Shown piece after piece: positions 1 to 11,815 of a stretch of 64,000 bases of DNA. The notes beneath the pieces were generated by a model. That model worked only from the letters and a program-made list of their open reading frames with translations. It did no database searches and was not told where the DNA came from. The DNA lies in NCBI GenBank assembly GCA_964304625.1, contig OZ199838.1, forward strand, positions 682,001 through 746,000, written 5' to 3'. The position numbers and the translations under genes were made by a program. This stretch comes from Kudoa neothunni. Its lineage: Eukaryota > Cnidaria. The number at the start of each line of letters is the position of its first letter. Within the stretch, counting starts at the first letter, position 1.

Positions 1-1336
1 ATGGTTTCCATTACATAATACTAACTACGATGAGTTTTTGAATGTTTATTTCGTTAATGGCATTCATTTGAAATTAACTTTGAAGCAACATTGAATGTAT
101 AAATCAGTCGGATCTGTTGATATTCCTTTTATTTGTATAGATATTAATTGAACGTGCTGGAAGTATTTCTCGTATCAAAACCCCGAATATACTTTTCACT
201 CTAGAGTTACTCCAATAACAAATAATACAAGTGTTTATCGAATTATTTTTTTTACTCCAAATCGAATATAACATAATCAAATTTTCTGTTCGAGTTAATT
301 CTTATTGTACATACTTGTCATAGAGTTAAACAATATTAGTTAGATGCAATGATGAATCAATGTTATTGCTGAATAGCACAAGTTTTAATAACACTAAATT
401 GATAGTTAACCCATAATTATTTATACCTAAACTAACATTTACGCCAATCACATTTCAACTACTGTAAGTGATGAATACAAAAAAGTGGAACAAAAATAAA
501 CAAACCGGCAAAAGTACAAAATAAAAAAATAATTTTCTATCAATTGTATTCAATAATGTAGACAGAAATTTGATTTGTTTCGTTAATAACCTACCAATTT
601 TACATTCCCTGTTGGATCCGCCACTCTTGTCGTAGTTGCCATCGTTATTATTTTTTTTATGATTTCTTCATTATATTATTTCAAACAAATTTAATTAACT
701 ATTTGTTAAAAATTATTTTTAACAAATTTTATTATTATGTTATTTTCTTGCGTTATGCTTATTTTTAGTGGATTAGGTAAATTTAAAACATGTAAATGGG
801 GTGAGAATTATTTGCGTTTGTATTCAAATTTTTCCATACTTTTTGATATAAAAGGTTCGTTTTATAAGAATTGAAACAAAATAATGTCTGATTTTAAGTA
901 TGTTTATTTTAATTTATTAAAAAATTTTTAACTTAATTTTTTTTATTTGAATGAATATTATATACGTTATAAGTTTTTTTAATAATAAAATATTTGGGCA
1001 CATATGATATTTCTGCAAATTAATTATGAATGAAGGTTTTATATGAAAGATTGTATAAATCTATACATAATTCGATGTTATTTTATGAGATTGTGATACA
1101 GCATTTATTTTTCTCTATTTTTGGGAATAATGGTGGTAAATTGTTATTTTATATTTATAAAAAATTGAAATAAAATTTTCGTAATAATAAGAAAATTTAA
1201 TAACCCACCTCGTCTTATGATCAATGAATAATACGATTGATTGATCCTTGTTCTAGTAAACATCGGTGTATTATTTAATTATCGACGGTCATAATTAAAC
1301 TATTATTTGTGAATAGCATTTACAATAATTGAAAAA
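1..1336. other. Gene-free A+T-rich stretch
   Basis: No reading frame, repeat unit or terminal repeat that I can support was seen on either strand. It presumably holds the upstream regulatory DNA of the Kunitz gene that starts at 1337, but no specific promoter element stands out against the A+T background. Confidence 0.5.
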
Positions 1337-2785
1337 ATGTTATTTTTATTAACATTTGTTGTCATTAACACCAATTATTTTCATATAAAATCAGGTACAT
1401 ATCATTCGTTCTATCTAACTAATTCCATTATAGAGCCAGCACTTCCATCCTACGAAAAGGATGTTGGTGAATTTAAGCCAGGTGAAGATATAAACAACGA
1501 ACTAACAAGGTGGTATATCAATATAAAAACAACTAAATGCGAAACTTTCCAATACAAAGGAACAAGAGGCAACTTTAATAACTTCAGAACCGAAATAGAA
1601 TGCCAAAGACATCGTAGATTTTCCATTGATGTAATATAATAATCTTTCATAGTTGAAAATCCTATTTCTGATAAAATTAATGGGTGCCAAGAAAAAATGA
1701 AACAAAAAGGGCTTTGCAATGGGAACATAGATAAATGGTCATGGAATAAAGAGAGTACGGCTTGTGAACAATTTCAATACTCAGGTTGCGGTGGGAATAG
1801 AAACCGATACGATACGCAAGAAGAATGCAAAAGTTTCTGTTTTAGTATATTTAACACAAAAACACAATGTTTACAATCACATTTTTACACACAGATAAGG
1901 AATATGGGAATTTGCCTGATACTGTAGATTCAAGTAAAACACAAGATAAAGAAAAATACGCCCTTCCAAATTATCATGACTGTCACTTGAAACCAGACCT
2001 TCAGAAGAGGACCGCTGAAATCAAAGCTATTGCATTAATTAAGGAGAAACAATGTGTTTATGCGGCAGCGGGATCAAGCGATGCAAACAAACCGATAAGA
2101 GGAGCATTCAAAAATATTAACGATTGTATCAAAAAATGCTTCCGTAATTAATATTCACACAATTTAAATAATCATTCAATAGCATACGGACATGATGATG
2201 AAGTTAATGGGGAGGTTACAGCATTGAAACAAAAAATTCCAGCGTGTAGTAGAGTACAACCTGATCAGTTTGAAATGACAGGGACAGAAAGTCATCACCC
2301 AACAATAAGGTTCTACTACGACCATAGTAACAAGGGTTGTACACGCTTCGAGAGCTGGCCTGGTACTTTTGACATTAATAAAAATAATTTTCCTTCAGCT
2401 GAAATCTGCGAAAGTTATTGTGGATGGGGTAAAATAGAAATCCTACAAATATTTTACTGAAAATTAAATAGATAAGGAAGTAGAAACGACAGCTATTGAA
2501 AGAGAACCAGTTTGTTATATGCCAAAAGCTGGTGAATACAGCGAATCTGATAATATTAATGGAAATCTAAACGTTAAAAGATGGTATTTTGATAGTTCCG
2601 AAAGTCAATTTAAATGCCGTTCTTTCTTCTATGGCGGACTTAATGGAAATGCTAATAATTTTAAATCATTTGATGCTTGCAAAGTTATTTGTTGGGAACA
2701 AATGGATCCTGATGCAACATCACATGGTAAAGAGAATGATGAAAATACTGGTACTGGCGACGATAAACGAAAGGGACAATCGTGA
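1337..2785 (+). CDS. Secreted five-domain Kunitz-type protein, six exons
   Basis: Predicted exons are 1337-1394, 1434-1613, 1653-1844, 1895-2143, 2183-2428 and 2472-2785. Introns are 39-50 nt, GT..AG, all phase 1, and joining them gives about 412 residues. Exon 1 is a signal peptide (MLFLLTFVVINTNYF). Each later exon carries one Kunitz/BPTI domain, seen by the F-x-Y-x-G-x-x-G-N-x-N-x-F core and flanking cysteines. Only domain 2 has all six Kunitz cysteines, and the residue after its Cys14 equivalent is Asn, not the Lys/Arg of trypsin inhibitors. Domains 3, 4 and 5 keep Cys5, 30, 51 and 55 but lack the 14-38 pair that clamps the reactive loop. Domain 1 keeps only the 30-51 pair. The C-terminal tail is acidic and hydrophilic. 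The family inhibits serine proteases or blocks channels outside the cell; here inhibition is doubtful for most domains. A broken paralogue lies tail-to-tail at 8766-7387. Confidence 0.88.
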
Positions 2786-3026
2786 GATATATACCCTCAA
2801 TATTTACTTTAAACTAGTATAATAAATTAACTTTATATTATATTTACTTTAAAAGAACGAATTTTATTTATCCAATTCAGAAAAATTAATAAAATGGGAT
2901 TACATGACCATTATAAAATTTTTATGCAATAAGTGTGAGAGTCATTAAATTTATGTTATATTATATCATTGAAATATTTCTCTCAAATAAAGTCAGAATT
3001 GAATTATACGAAAAGAAGTATTATCA

Positions 3027-3073
<47 letters not shown>

Positions 3074-3385
3074 ATTACTAGTTGTGAAATGTATTCTTGA
3101 TTAAATAATTCTGTTTTCTGCATTTTGTATATATTTTAACATCACATAGAAGCTATCACAATAGGAGACATTCAACTCATTGTATTCAACTGAGAAATTC
3201 TTCTACTTCCTACTTATTCTAGAGATTTGCACTTATAATCAAATTCATGAAATTAATTACTCTCTATTGGGTTAAAAGGGGAGCTTGTTATGAAACTATA
3301 TGTATTTAATTTTGAGCGGATCCATTGAACCATTGAATCTGCTGTATAACACGATACGCGCAATGTCGTGAATTATAATTGGATT
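2786..3385. other. Intergenic, with an (AT)n/(TAA)n microsatellite
   Basis: A run of AT dinucleotides at about 3034-3058 passes directly into TAA triplets to about 3073. The rest is plain A+T-rich DNA downstream of the Kunitz gene, with no gene seen. Confidence 0.6.
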
Positions 3386-3393
3386 CCATAGAG

Positions 3394-3675
3394 CAGTGGT
3401 TCCCAACGTTTTGGGCGTTTATCGAACCCTTATTGATTATAATGAGAATTATGTTAAGAATTCATTATATATATATATTATTAAATTACTATGAAAAATT
3501 TCCACATATTTATTTTCTATTTTTTCAATCACAAAACAACAAATAATAAATAAGAATACAAAAAATGAGATTTCTACTTTTGTTTTTCGGAGTCTACTTT
3601 ATGTATTATTATTTCAATCTTCGAACCCTAGCACTAACATTTAAATTTCCATCGGACCCCGGTTCGGAATCACTG
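3394..3675. mobile_element. Short non-autonomous hAT element with target-site duplication
   Basis: The left end CAGTGGTTCCCAACG and the inverted right end CAGTGATTCCGAACC are typical hAT terminal repeats. The 282-bp body has no coding capacity. It is flanked by an 8-bp target-site duplication with one mismatch, CCATAGAG at 3386-3393 and GCATAGAG at 3676-3683, and hAT elements make 8-bp duplications. The ends resemble those of hAT elements related to ZBED5/GTF2IRD2, the same kind of transposase whose relic lies at 10673-11077, so that family may have mobilised it (inference). Confidence 0.75.
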
Positions 3676-3683
3676 GCATAGAG

Positions 3684-4749
3684 CATTGAAAATGCAGGGA
3701 CGCTTTGATTCAATGAGACATTTTATAAAAACATTATTAATCACTGGCTTATCATGAATTTTTGTGATATTTATTCGTTATTTATTCATAGATGACAAAA
3801 CCGAAATATATTTATTCTGTGCAGTTGTAACAGAGAGTTACGAATAAACAACTATTGTTGAAGAAACCCTTTTGAGCTCGTCACTGACAAGAACCTAATT
3901 TCGCACATAAGTATCAAAAAAACATATATTTCCAGTTAAAATTTCAAAAGTCATTGACATACTTAAATCATGTTCCAATAATAGATTCACAATTCTTATC
4001 TCAATAATTGAATCAATAGTTTTTATTGTGTAATGGATGCAACAGATAACTCTCAATCATACGTATGATCAGTGAAATTCAAAATATGTCGCATAATAAT
4101 CTGGTGATATGGTTCATTCTTAACACCTAATTATAGACGACTCAAGGTAACATGACTAATTGATGATTGTTTGTTAACTTCAATTTTCTGCAATCTCGGG
4201 AAACGTGAACTTTATGACACCTATTTTGTTATAATTGTTAATAATTTTTCAACAAGATTTGCAGCTCAAGTGAGATCCTTTCAGAAATATATTTTGTCCA
4301 GATTCCTTTAGCGATTTAGTTATGATATTTTCCTTATCCTCATTGCTAATGATCACTGAGACTTTGTTTTTTTGACCGTATTCAGAAATAAACGTCATCC
4401 TAAAAATATGAATCAATATAATATTAATACTATAGGTTGCCGATAGTACGTACGACGGATCGTATGCAATTTATTTGTGGTTTATCTTAGGTTTTGAAAT
4501 ATTATACTAATTAATAATAGTAATAATTCTAAGTCGGAATACAGAACTTTTGAGGAAAAAAATAATCAAATATTACTCCAGTCTTCCATATAATGTTGCC
4601 AAGGCTGCTACAATCAAACATTTTTGATTCCCTCCGTGTCTACATTGAATGGTAGTTTTATTAATAATTTTTCTAGTATTTATTATATTTGTTATGCTAA
4701 CCATAATTAAAACGATATGGTCTATTTTGCTTTACAATATAAAACCCCT
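3684..4749. other. Gene-free A+T-rich stretch
   Basis: I see no supported gene, repeat end or RNA gene here on either strand. Confidence 0.5.
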
Positions 4750-5160
4750 GGCGCAACTTATTAAGTTGTGGAATTCTGGTTGGTCAGACCTTTTCCATTA
4801 ACGCTTTTGGTATCGCAGGACGTAACATGAAACCCTGCCCCTAATCATCATGCTGTATAATAAGACTTTAACCAACAAACATACTCGTCTAATGGCGATC
4901 ACTACCACAAAACCTATTCCTTTATGGAAGTTGGATCTGCGAGTACTGCAAATTACTTGCCTTTCGATGGGTTCCGGAGATTCAAACTCCTATTCACGCT
5001 CATCCCTTTCCACAGTGAGCGTAAAGTTTAATCACAGCTCACAAGTATGGGATAGAGACCCACCGACATGGAAGCAATTTTCTGATCACCGACGGATTCA
5101 AACTCATTACCTCATGGTTCTGAATCTGAGTGTGATACCAATATGCTATCTATGCTCGGC
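4750..5160 (+). repeat. About 405-bp interspersed repeat, copy 1
   Basis: This stretch is clearly richer in G+C than its surroundings and matches the reverse complement of 40464-40868 over almost its whole length. Shared landmarks, in order, are a TTGTGGAATTCTGGTT block near the left edge, CCATTAACGC, CGCAGGACG, GGTTCCGGAGATTCAAACTC in the middle, CATTACCTCATGGTTCTGA, and CTCGGC at the right edge. Divergence is moderate with small indels. A chance open frame crosses it but differs from the other copy, so I do not regard it as coding. It could be a SINE or a non-autonomous DNA element; no target-site duplication or transposase was found, so the class is open. Confidence 0.8.
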
Positions 5161-5247
5161 ACAATTCAATGTTTGTTACAAGCAAAGATTCACAATCAAA
5201 TTTTTTTTAACGGATAATTCGGTTCTGCTATGCCAAACTAAAGCGAC

Positions 5248-5690
5248 TCAACGTGATATATCACAAAATTTAATTCTATATTTCGAAAACTTACACTCAA
5301 ATAATTTGAATTTTTTAAAATTTGGGTAGGGAAAAGCCTCGATTTTATGGATGATAACAAAATACATGGTGTATTTTTCGTCAAATAAACTTTCCAAACG
5401 CAAACAATAATCTCGCATAAAAATTTTATGTTTCTTTCGAATCATTGATTTTATACGATGAAACAAAATAAACATCTGACGATAATATAAAAATGAAACA
5501 AACGAATTGCAAAATGTGACGATGTCGTATTCACTTGCCCCGACTGATCAAAGAAATCGGAAATTAATTTGAAAAATTCAGTTGCACCAACACATTTGTT
5601 CTAGTTCAATGCATCAAAGTATTTTTTAGCCGGATGATTTTCTAGCACAACCTCCAAGTTATCGGAACACGTCATTATCGTCCTATTTCG
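5248..5690 (-). mobile_element. Possible P-element/THAP9-like transposase relic
   Basis: Reading the minus strand from about 5690, a coding-like stretch contains GATEFFKLISDFFDQSGQ, which resembles the segment of P-element/THAP9 transposases where a helix with F-F-x-x-I-x-x-x-F-D precedes the C-terminal part. It is followed by a stretch (to 5248) with the RDYCLRLESLFDEK and FVIIHKIEA patterns in a neighbouring frame. The reading is interrupted by stops and frame changes, so this is a dead fragment. The assignment rests on remembered family patterns only. It could equally be another decayed transposase or a pseudogene. Confidence 0.3.
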
Positions 5691-6315
5691 ATCGTTGAGA
5701 CCTTTCTATGATCGCGTTGTTGGGCCCCTTATATTTTCTTCAGAAATTAAGATTGTAAATCTGCCGTTTAATTAACAGACCCGAGCAGTAAGTCAACAAT
5801 CACCTTTAGTATGTATAAATCGAATGTGTCGTTTGTACTAAGATCCCCAGCTACACATAGTGAACAAATCAAGATTAGATATTATAACAAAAGTAAAGTT
5901 TATTAATAAACTTATTATTGATAAAAACATATAATTATTATATTAAAATACATAAATATAAATTATTAAAATTTGGCTTATAACAATTTTATCCTGATTT
6001 ACCAAACAGAATTTTGAGGAATTAAGATGGCGTATAGTTAAGTAAACCACTTTTACATTTATATACCCACAAAAATTTTTACATCAATTTAATAGATAAA
6101 ATACCATGAGATATAATATTGTGAAGGTGATGAGCAGCATTCCTGGTTGTGCCGAACCCTCTTAGACCTGATTGATTGTTTACTGCCGATTCACAAACAG
6201 TTCTTAGATCAGATTTGTTAAATGAAGATTTACTAAAAAATCCCGGGAAAATTTTATTTATATCTTCTGTAATGTGTTTTCAGGAGAATCAATCATGTCA
6301 TATAGGGAATTGTAG
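5691..6315. other. Gene-free stretch
   Basis: Nothing supported was seen apart from unremarkable A+T-rich sequence. Confidence 0.45.
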
Positions 6316-6395
6316 TGGATGAGGATTGAACCCGTGGTCCTCGAGCTAAAAGTGGCAGTCACTTACCATCTTGGTTATGGACTATGGCGATGTTG
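6316..6395 (-). repeat. tRNA-like head of a SINE-type repeat
   Basis: On the minus strand the sequence has a pol III B box (GGGTTCAATCC) preceded at normal spacing by an A-box-like AACCAAGATGGTAAGTG. The intervening part resembles the anticodon region of tRNA-derived SINEs. The T arm does not pair well, so a working tRNA is unlikely. The body and 3' end of the SINE could not be delimited. Confidence 0.45.
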
Positions 6396-7386
6396 AAGGG
6401 TGAAATATTTAACAAATAACACCGACATATCAATAATTGAATTGATTATAGCAATATCAGTACAAATATCAAAGATTGGGCATATACTATTGTGATTGAT
6501 TGTTTTAATTAAATAGTCCATTATAAAATACATGCGTTCATACTCATTCATAATTATTTTTAAACGCACTTTCTGGATAAAATCATAAGCCTAGAATTAT
6601 GTTAATTGAACTTCTGTCCTAAGTTAAATGAAAAGTTTATCATCTCAATAAACGATGTACTTTCCATTATTGAAAACGGAAGGATTGTTTCAGCTAAAAA
6701 ATTAGCAATTTTAATATAAAACACTACCTAATCTGATACGCTTAAATTAACAATAGATGTAGCTGAAACAAATAATTCACTCATTTTTATATCTTTATTT
6801 GTTTGAGTATGTAACTTAGAATGACTATTAAGTTTCCCTATTCCCGTAAGACGACTTGGACAGGAATGCTTTGCTGGATTTGTGTACACAATAAAATAAA
6901 TTTTAGATGTTTCATCCACGTCTTTAGTAATGTCGGAACAGAAATTGTCCCATTCTTTGGAATGAGTGGTAGATTTTTTCCAAGAGAATAATCCATCAAC
7001 TTCAAAGTCTCTTTAACACTTTCCCATAATCCAGTATGACATAATATAACTAAAAGCGGACACAAACACGAACGAAACACGAAGTAGTTTTAAACATGTA
7101 ACAAAATGGTGCATGAACACGAATGAACGAAATTTACAAGAACGAATGGCATTGTTTGGTAGTACTAAATGATAATGTACAAAAATCAACTCTAACTTTA
7201 ATGTAATTTTATTATTGTTAAAATATTAATATAAATTTTTAAATTAATATTATTTAAATTCTTTTAAATAAAATACGATATAACAAAAAATATATAAAAT
7301 TTGAAATTATAAATATCCCAGTTCTAATTACGTCATATTTCAGTATTATCGGATTTATGATTTTGAGCGAATGAGTCATTTTGCAT
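6396..7386. other. Stretch with two unassigned minus-strand open frames
   Basis: Minus-strand frames at 7080-6838 and 6919-6728 overlap in different frames. The second contains THTQTNKDIKM- and CPSRLTG-like residues with few A+T-driven codons and could be a decayed coding sequence. No family is recognised and no splice signals connect the two. The rest of the interval is plain. Confidence 0.25.
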
Positions 7387-8766
7387 CTAGACCTGACTAG
7401 TACTTAAAGGAGTCTTGCAAATAGCTGTGCATGCGGCACTGTCTTTAAAGTTATTCAATTCATCCTTTTCCCGTTGAAATGAAACTGCACACAGCTTTGC
7501 GTATTTGCATCATAGTAATGCCTAGGTATTTTGTATTTATCGCCCGATTGCCACTCACCTACTTTTTCTTGTGTACACGCTTTACCGCATTGAGATCACC
7601 AAGGTGTCCAACTACATTCGATTAAATATATAATACTAAAAATATAATAAATGTAAAGTACTGGCAGGACAAAAACTCGCACACATCTCTGCAGAACTAA
7701 ATATATTTTGTGAACCGTCGTCAACCTTAACTGATTCTCCGGGTGAACTTTTAGAGTAGAAGGGACGACATACTTTGTTAGCATTGTCAAAATAAAAGTA
7801 TTCTTTAACATTAGCCTCTTGTGTTATTTCTTGTCCAGGTTGTTCTTGGTATGGTTCAGTTGCACTGCAAGCAGCAACATAATCCTCTAATTATTACTAT
7901 TATTGCAGCGTCTATCATCGAAATTTTATACTTATGCATGTATTTACGCACGTTGGTAGTTCCTCAAAAAATCCTCTTTCTGAATCTTTACCAACAGCAG
8001 CATATACACATCTATTTTTATCTTTGTGTAATACAAACTCCCATTTTTGGGGTAGCGTCATCTACTTCAGCTGCGAAAAGACAATCGAACTTGTTAGGGA
8101 ATAGCGGTAAGTTTGCTATCAGCAACTGCATCATTTACCTTCCCATTTTTTTTATCTAAATCAAGGTAATTAATTTTATGGAATAATATATAAACAAATT
8201 CATTAAAGCTTAATTACTTTGACAAGCATTTTTGCATTCTTGTTCAGTCATAAAATTATTGGCGTTTCCTCCGCATCCAGAGTATTTAAATGACTGACAT
8301 GAGGCGTTTTCGTCTGCACCAGACCCCTGTCTTCGAAAAATACCACCTATCTCTTTTATTCGCCTCGGGTACTTGGCAAGCGCCTTCATCTTTACCTAAT
8401 TCACACCGCTTTGGATTGTTCTTCCGGTGTGAATTTGACTAATAATTATGTAAGAAAAAATTTATATCCAATGATTTACGATGATATTGGCAAACGGCTT
8501 TTGACACAAAGTTGTTAAAATTTCCTAGGGAACCCAAGTATCGGAATTTTTTGCACGTAGCGGTGTTTATGTCGACATACCATCTGTCAACTATTGCTTT
8601 AGCTTTCTCATCATCAGTCATCCAATTTGGAGGTGCTCCCGTGATCTTTTTCATATGAATCCAATGACCTTTCTATTTTTCATTTAAAAAAGATAGGACA
8701 AAACGATATAAATGTACCTAGGGAAGCTGTTCCTAATAAAAAAAAGATAATTAAGGATAACTTCAT
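7387..8766 (-). pseudogene. Broken five-domain Kunitz paralogue
   Basis: The minus strand starts at 8766 with a clear signal peptide (MKLSLIIFFLLGTASLG) followed by a 49-nt GT..AG intron. It then shows, in the same order as the gene at 1337-2785, five Kunitz-type segments: one around DRWYVDINTATCKKFRYLG, a six-cysteine-type domain with YSGCGGNANNF, one with NRCVYAAVG (matching QCVYAAAG in the intact gene), one with VCRPFYSKSS, and a last one with CVQFHFNG. The reading is interrupted several times across the locus, so it looks dead. The two loci are convergent, which points to an inverted duplication. Treated as a fossil of a secreted Kunitz gene; moderate age by divergence. Confidence 0.8.
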
Positions 8767-9866
8767 TCTAATAATTATTGCAACAGGCTATTTAAATCGT
8801 ATATTTACGATGTCCGAATTAATATTATAATTATCATATTTATTAGTTTCATACACGATGTTATTCATTAAATACGAATGCGTGATATCAATAGTGATCA
8901 TAAATTCATCAACCATAATGTTGTATTACGAATCAATATTCAATCAACCAATTTTGTTTGTGCTAACGAAACCTAGGCATCATCATTCAGTATAATGAAT
9001 TAACTTTTTTATTATATTTCGACTGCTTTTATTTTGAATATAATAACAATATTTTTTTGTTATTAAATTATTTAAAATCCTAAAGTTAAATAATGATAAG
9101 GACGAACATAATCTTCTTTAAGTAAATGGCATATTTTTTATATATAGATACACTTACAATCAGAACCGTTATCAAATTAAATTAACAAAAAATCGATACA
9201 TAATATATTAACCATAAAAAATTATTTTAATCTCTTTGTAAATTTAAACACAACGCAAAGTTTATCAATAAAAATGTGTTTCAATTATGATAGATTTTAT
9301 TATAGCCTATAAAAAATTTTGCACATCTGAGAAAGTAATACTAATTAAATTACTGATTTTGCCATTAGTGGTAGTGAAAACACCATTCAAGGAGATACGT
9401 TTTCTGACGATATATTTTGAAAAGATTTTATTGTAAATTAATTTATTTATTTAAATTATAATTGTAGACAATCTTTAAAAATTATATAATTAAATAAAAA
9501 TAATTTTCGTTAATATTATTTAATTTTCATAGCTTGTGAGGGGTCCATTAGAATCCCAACGCACATGTCTGAACTATCTACAGTTCATCTGTAATTCAAA
9601 ATAGATTCATAACCAATATTATTCCTTCAAAATGAAATAAATATTCATAACCTTTGTTCAAACATCATGGGAAAATTTATTTTCCATCGTAAAATAACAA
9701 TTACCTACATCACATAGTTTTTGAGGTCAACGGAGCCCACAATTTTCTATTATAAAATATAAGCAAAAATTATTTTTTACAAACTTTAGAAAGATTTCAA
9801 TCGAACAGATATTTTATAAATAACTGAATACGACGCAAGTAAATTTAAATCTTAAGTGCGATGCCA
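8767..9866. other. Gene-free A+T-rich stretch
   Basis: This lies upstream of the broken Kunitz paralogue. No gene, repeat or terminal signal that I can support was seen. Confidence 0.5.
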
Positions 9867-9874
9867 ATATAAGG

Positions 9875-10066
9875 CTGGGGCTCCCATCTTAAACTTGACC
9901 CGCACCCTCATTTTTTGACAAAAATTCGCACACCCTTTGCATATGACAAAGTGTAACTGACTTAATATTTATCAAAAATATTAAGTAATTGTGATTGGAT
10001 CTCGCACTACCTGAGACCAATGTTCGCACTCCTTAAGGTACGGGCATCCCGAGTTGGGAACCTCTG
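9875..10066. mobile_element. Short non-autonomous hAT element with target-site duplication
   Basis: The left end CTGGGGCTCCCATCT and the inverted right end CAGAGGTTCCCAACT form imperfect hAT-type terminal repeats around a 192-bp body without coding capacity. The flanks ATATAAGG (9867-9874) and AAATAAGG (10067-10074) give an 8-bp duplication with one mismatch. It lies about 600 bp from a hAT transposase relic with the expected end type. It differs in its body from the element at 3394-3675. Confidence 0.65.
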
Positions 10067-10074
10067 AAATAAGG

Positions 10075-10672
10075 GCTATTGTGAAGCGTGTGAGTCCCCA
10101 TTTTTAACTTGTTTACGACCTTATTCCTCGAAAGCGGTTCCAAAAAATCTTATATGCTCTTCTTATCTGGATCGCATCTAAATTTTCCTCAAAATTATAA
10201 TAAAAAGTTTGTCCTTCTAATCGCATATATGACAATGTAATGAACAATATAAACTGCTGTTATACGCCAGTTTCTGTATTCCCAACAAGAAAGAATACGA
10301 TTTTGAGTACAAATTGTAAAACAAATTGTTTTTAATATTTTTTACATCGTATTCCACCGAAACTAATTTCTCAATAAGTTATTATTAACGGGTTGTAGTT
10401 CAGTCATGTAGAATATTCAAAATTTAACCATAGTCAAAACATTTTTTCCAAATTATATCAGTATAACTATTTCAGTTATCTGAAATCTTTTCTAGTTAAA
10501 TCGCTACATTATTAGATGCAATTATTGAGTGCTATTTATTAAATTGTCATCCAAACTGTACTCAAAGACTCGTTATTAATCAGAAAATGCATAAATAACT
10601 AATAATATGGGGTAGTTCATATAAAACGTTTATAATTCTGAAACAATCTTAGCTAAATGTTTCATTAACTCA
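10075..10672. other. Gene-free stretch before a hAT relic
   Basis: No reading frame is supported. It may include the unrecognisable 5' half of the hAT relic that follows. Confidence 0.4.
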
Positions 10673-11077
10673 CTGCTTCCTTCGTTGAAAAACATTGTTA
10701 CCAAAGGGATTGGTCCTGATCTAAAGGATGAACTTGATATGATGGTCAGCATAATCAACTACATAAAATCAAGACCAATAAAATGACAGCAGTTCAGAAT
10801 ATATTGCGAAATTATGGATACGGGGCATGTCACCCTCTTACTTCACACTGAAGTCCGATATCTCCCTCGAGGAAGGGTATTGTATCGGTTTTATGAACTC
10901 CAAGAAAAATTGCTGAATTTTATTTAAACAGACAAAGTTGAAGTTATCCGATTTCTCACTAACGAAAGTTGTTGTTCAAAGTTGGCCTTCGTATCTGACA
11001 TCTTCCAGCATTTGAATATATTAAACAAAAGTATGAGGGGTCAAAATAGCATAAATATGACGAAATATATGTTGTAA
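10673..11077 (+). mobile_element. hAT transposase relic (ZBED5/SCAND3-like)
   Basis: One plus-strand frame of 134 codons, interrupted by only two stops, reads through the typical central block of ZBED5-like hAT transposases: DELDMMVSIINYIKSRPIK, then LLLHTEVRYLPRGRVLYRFY, then VEVIRFLTNES and KLAFVSDIFQHLNILNKSM. In this family LLLHTEVRWLSRGKVL is the hallmark. Only this middle part survives; neither the N-terminal BED finger nor the C-terminal dimerisation domain is present. A plain DNA transposon fossil, possibly of the family that moved the short hAT elements at 3394 and 9875. Confidence 0.85.
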
Positions 11078-11402
11078 TTAATTACCTACGAATTCGTAAC
11101 ATAAATTCTAATGACATTTGTTCATTCATCTAAATACGAATATGATAAATCTTATATTATCATTATTATTATTATTAGAATAATTCTAAGTTGCAATCGA
11201 ATTATAATTTATTGATTTTGTATCTAAACAACGTTTAGGTATTGCAAATTTGTAATAACCATGTTTTAATTCTTAAAATTAATTATTTGTGATTGGTGAT
11301 TAGAGTCTTTGAGGATTTTGACATCAGTATTGTTAACAAGTAACCTTGCAAAAATTCCTAAAACTAAATTAAACATGAAAATATTGTCGGAAACATAAAA
11401 TA

Positions 11403-11462
11403 ATGCGCCACCTACAGAATATCAAGCGATTTCTCGCTTTAGAGAGAACCTGGTTGGCGCAT
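11403..11462. other. 60-nt nested hairpin with tRNA-like acceptor arms
   Basis: ATGCGCCA at 11403-11410 pairs perfectly with TGGCGCAT at 11455-11462. Between them AAGCGA and TCGCTT form a second six-base-pair hairpin with a four-base loop. The G+C-rich arms stand out in the A+T-rich background. It resembles a shrunken, arm-less tRNA or the terminal hairpin of a small transposon. No B box is present, so an ordinary tRNA gene is excluded. Confidence 0.5.
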
Positions 11463-11781
11463 GAGTAACAGAGTACCACCGATTCTGATACGGAGGGAAC
11501 AAATCAAGTTCTTGTCTATAGATATCGCGAAAACCCAAGCTTTTTCCGAGAATTGTTCACTTTAAATTAATATTAAGTCTAGAAATATTTAAAAAATATA
11601 AATCTCTTATTTAATAACCCTTTGCTGAGTAGAATAAATTAATAATTTTTATATATCATCATTTTGAAGATCTTGTCAAGTATAATAAAAATTTTTGACG
11701 CAACGGCAACCCCGGCTTTGACTGGAAGTGGGCTAATTTAAATTTAAAAAAATCACTGAAAAATCGAAAAAATATGTTATT

Positions 11782-11815
<34 letters not shown>

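Noticed and set aside
1450-1728. Minus-strand frames of 92 and 67 codons
   Set aside because: They are shadows of the Kunitz exons on the plus strand.
4850-5329. 159-codon open frame on the plus strand
   Set aside because: Most of it lies in the 405-bp repeat, and the other repeat copy does not keep the frame.
7821-8159. 112-codon open frame on the plus strand
   Set aside because: It is antisense to the broken Kunitz paralogue, whose domain pattern explains the sequence better.
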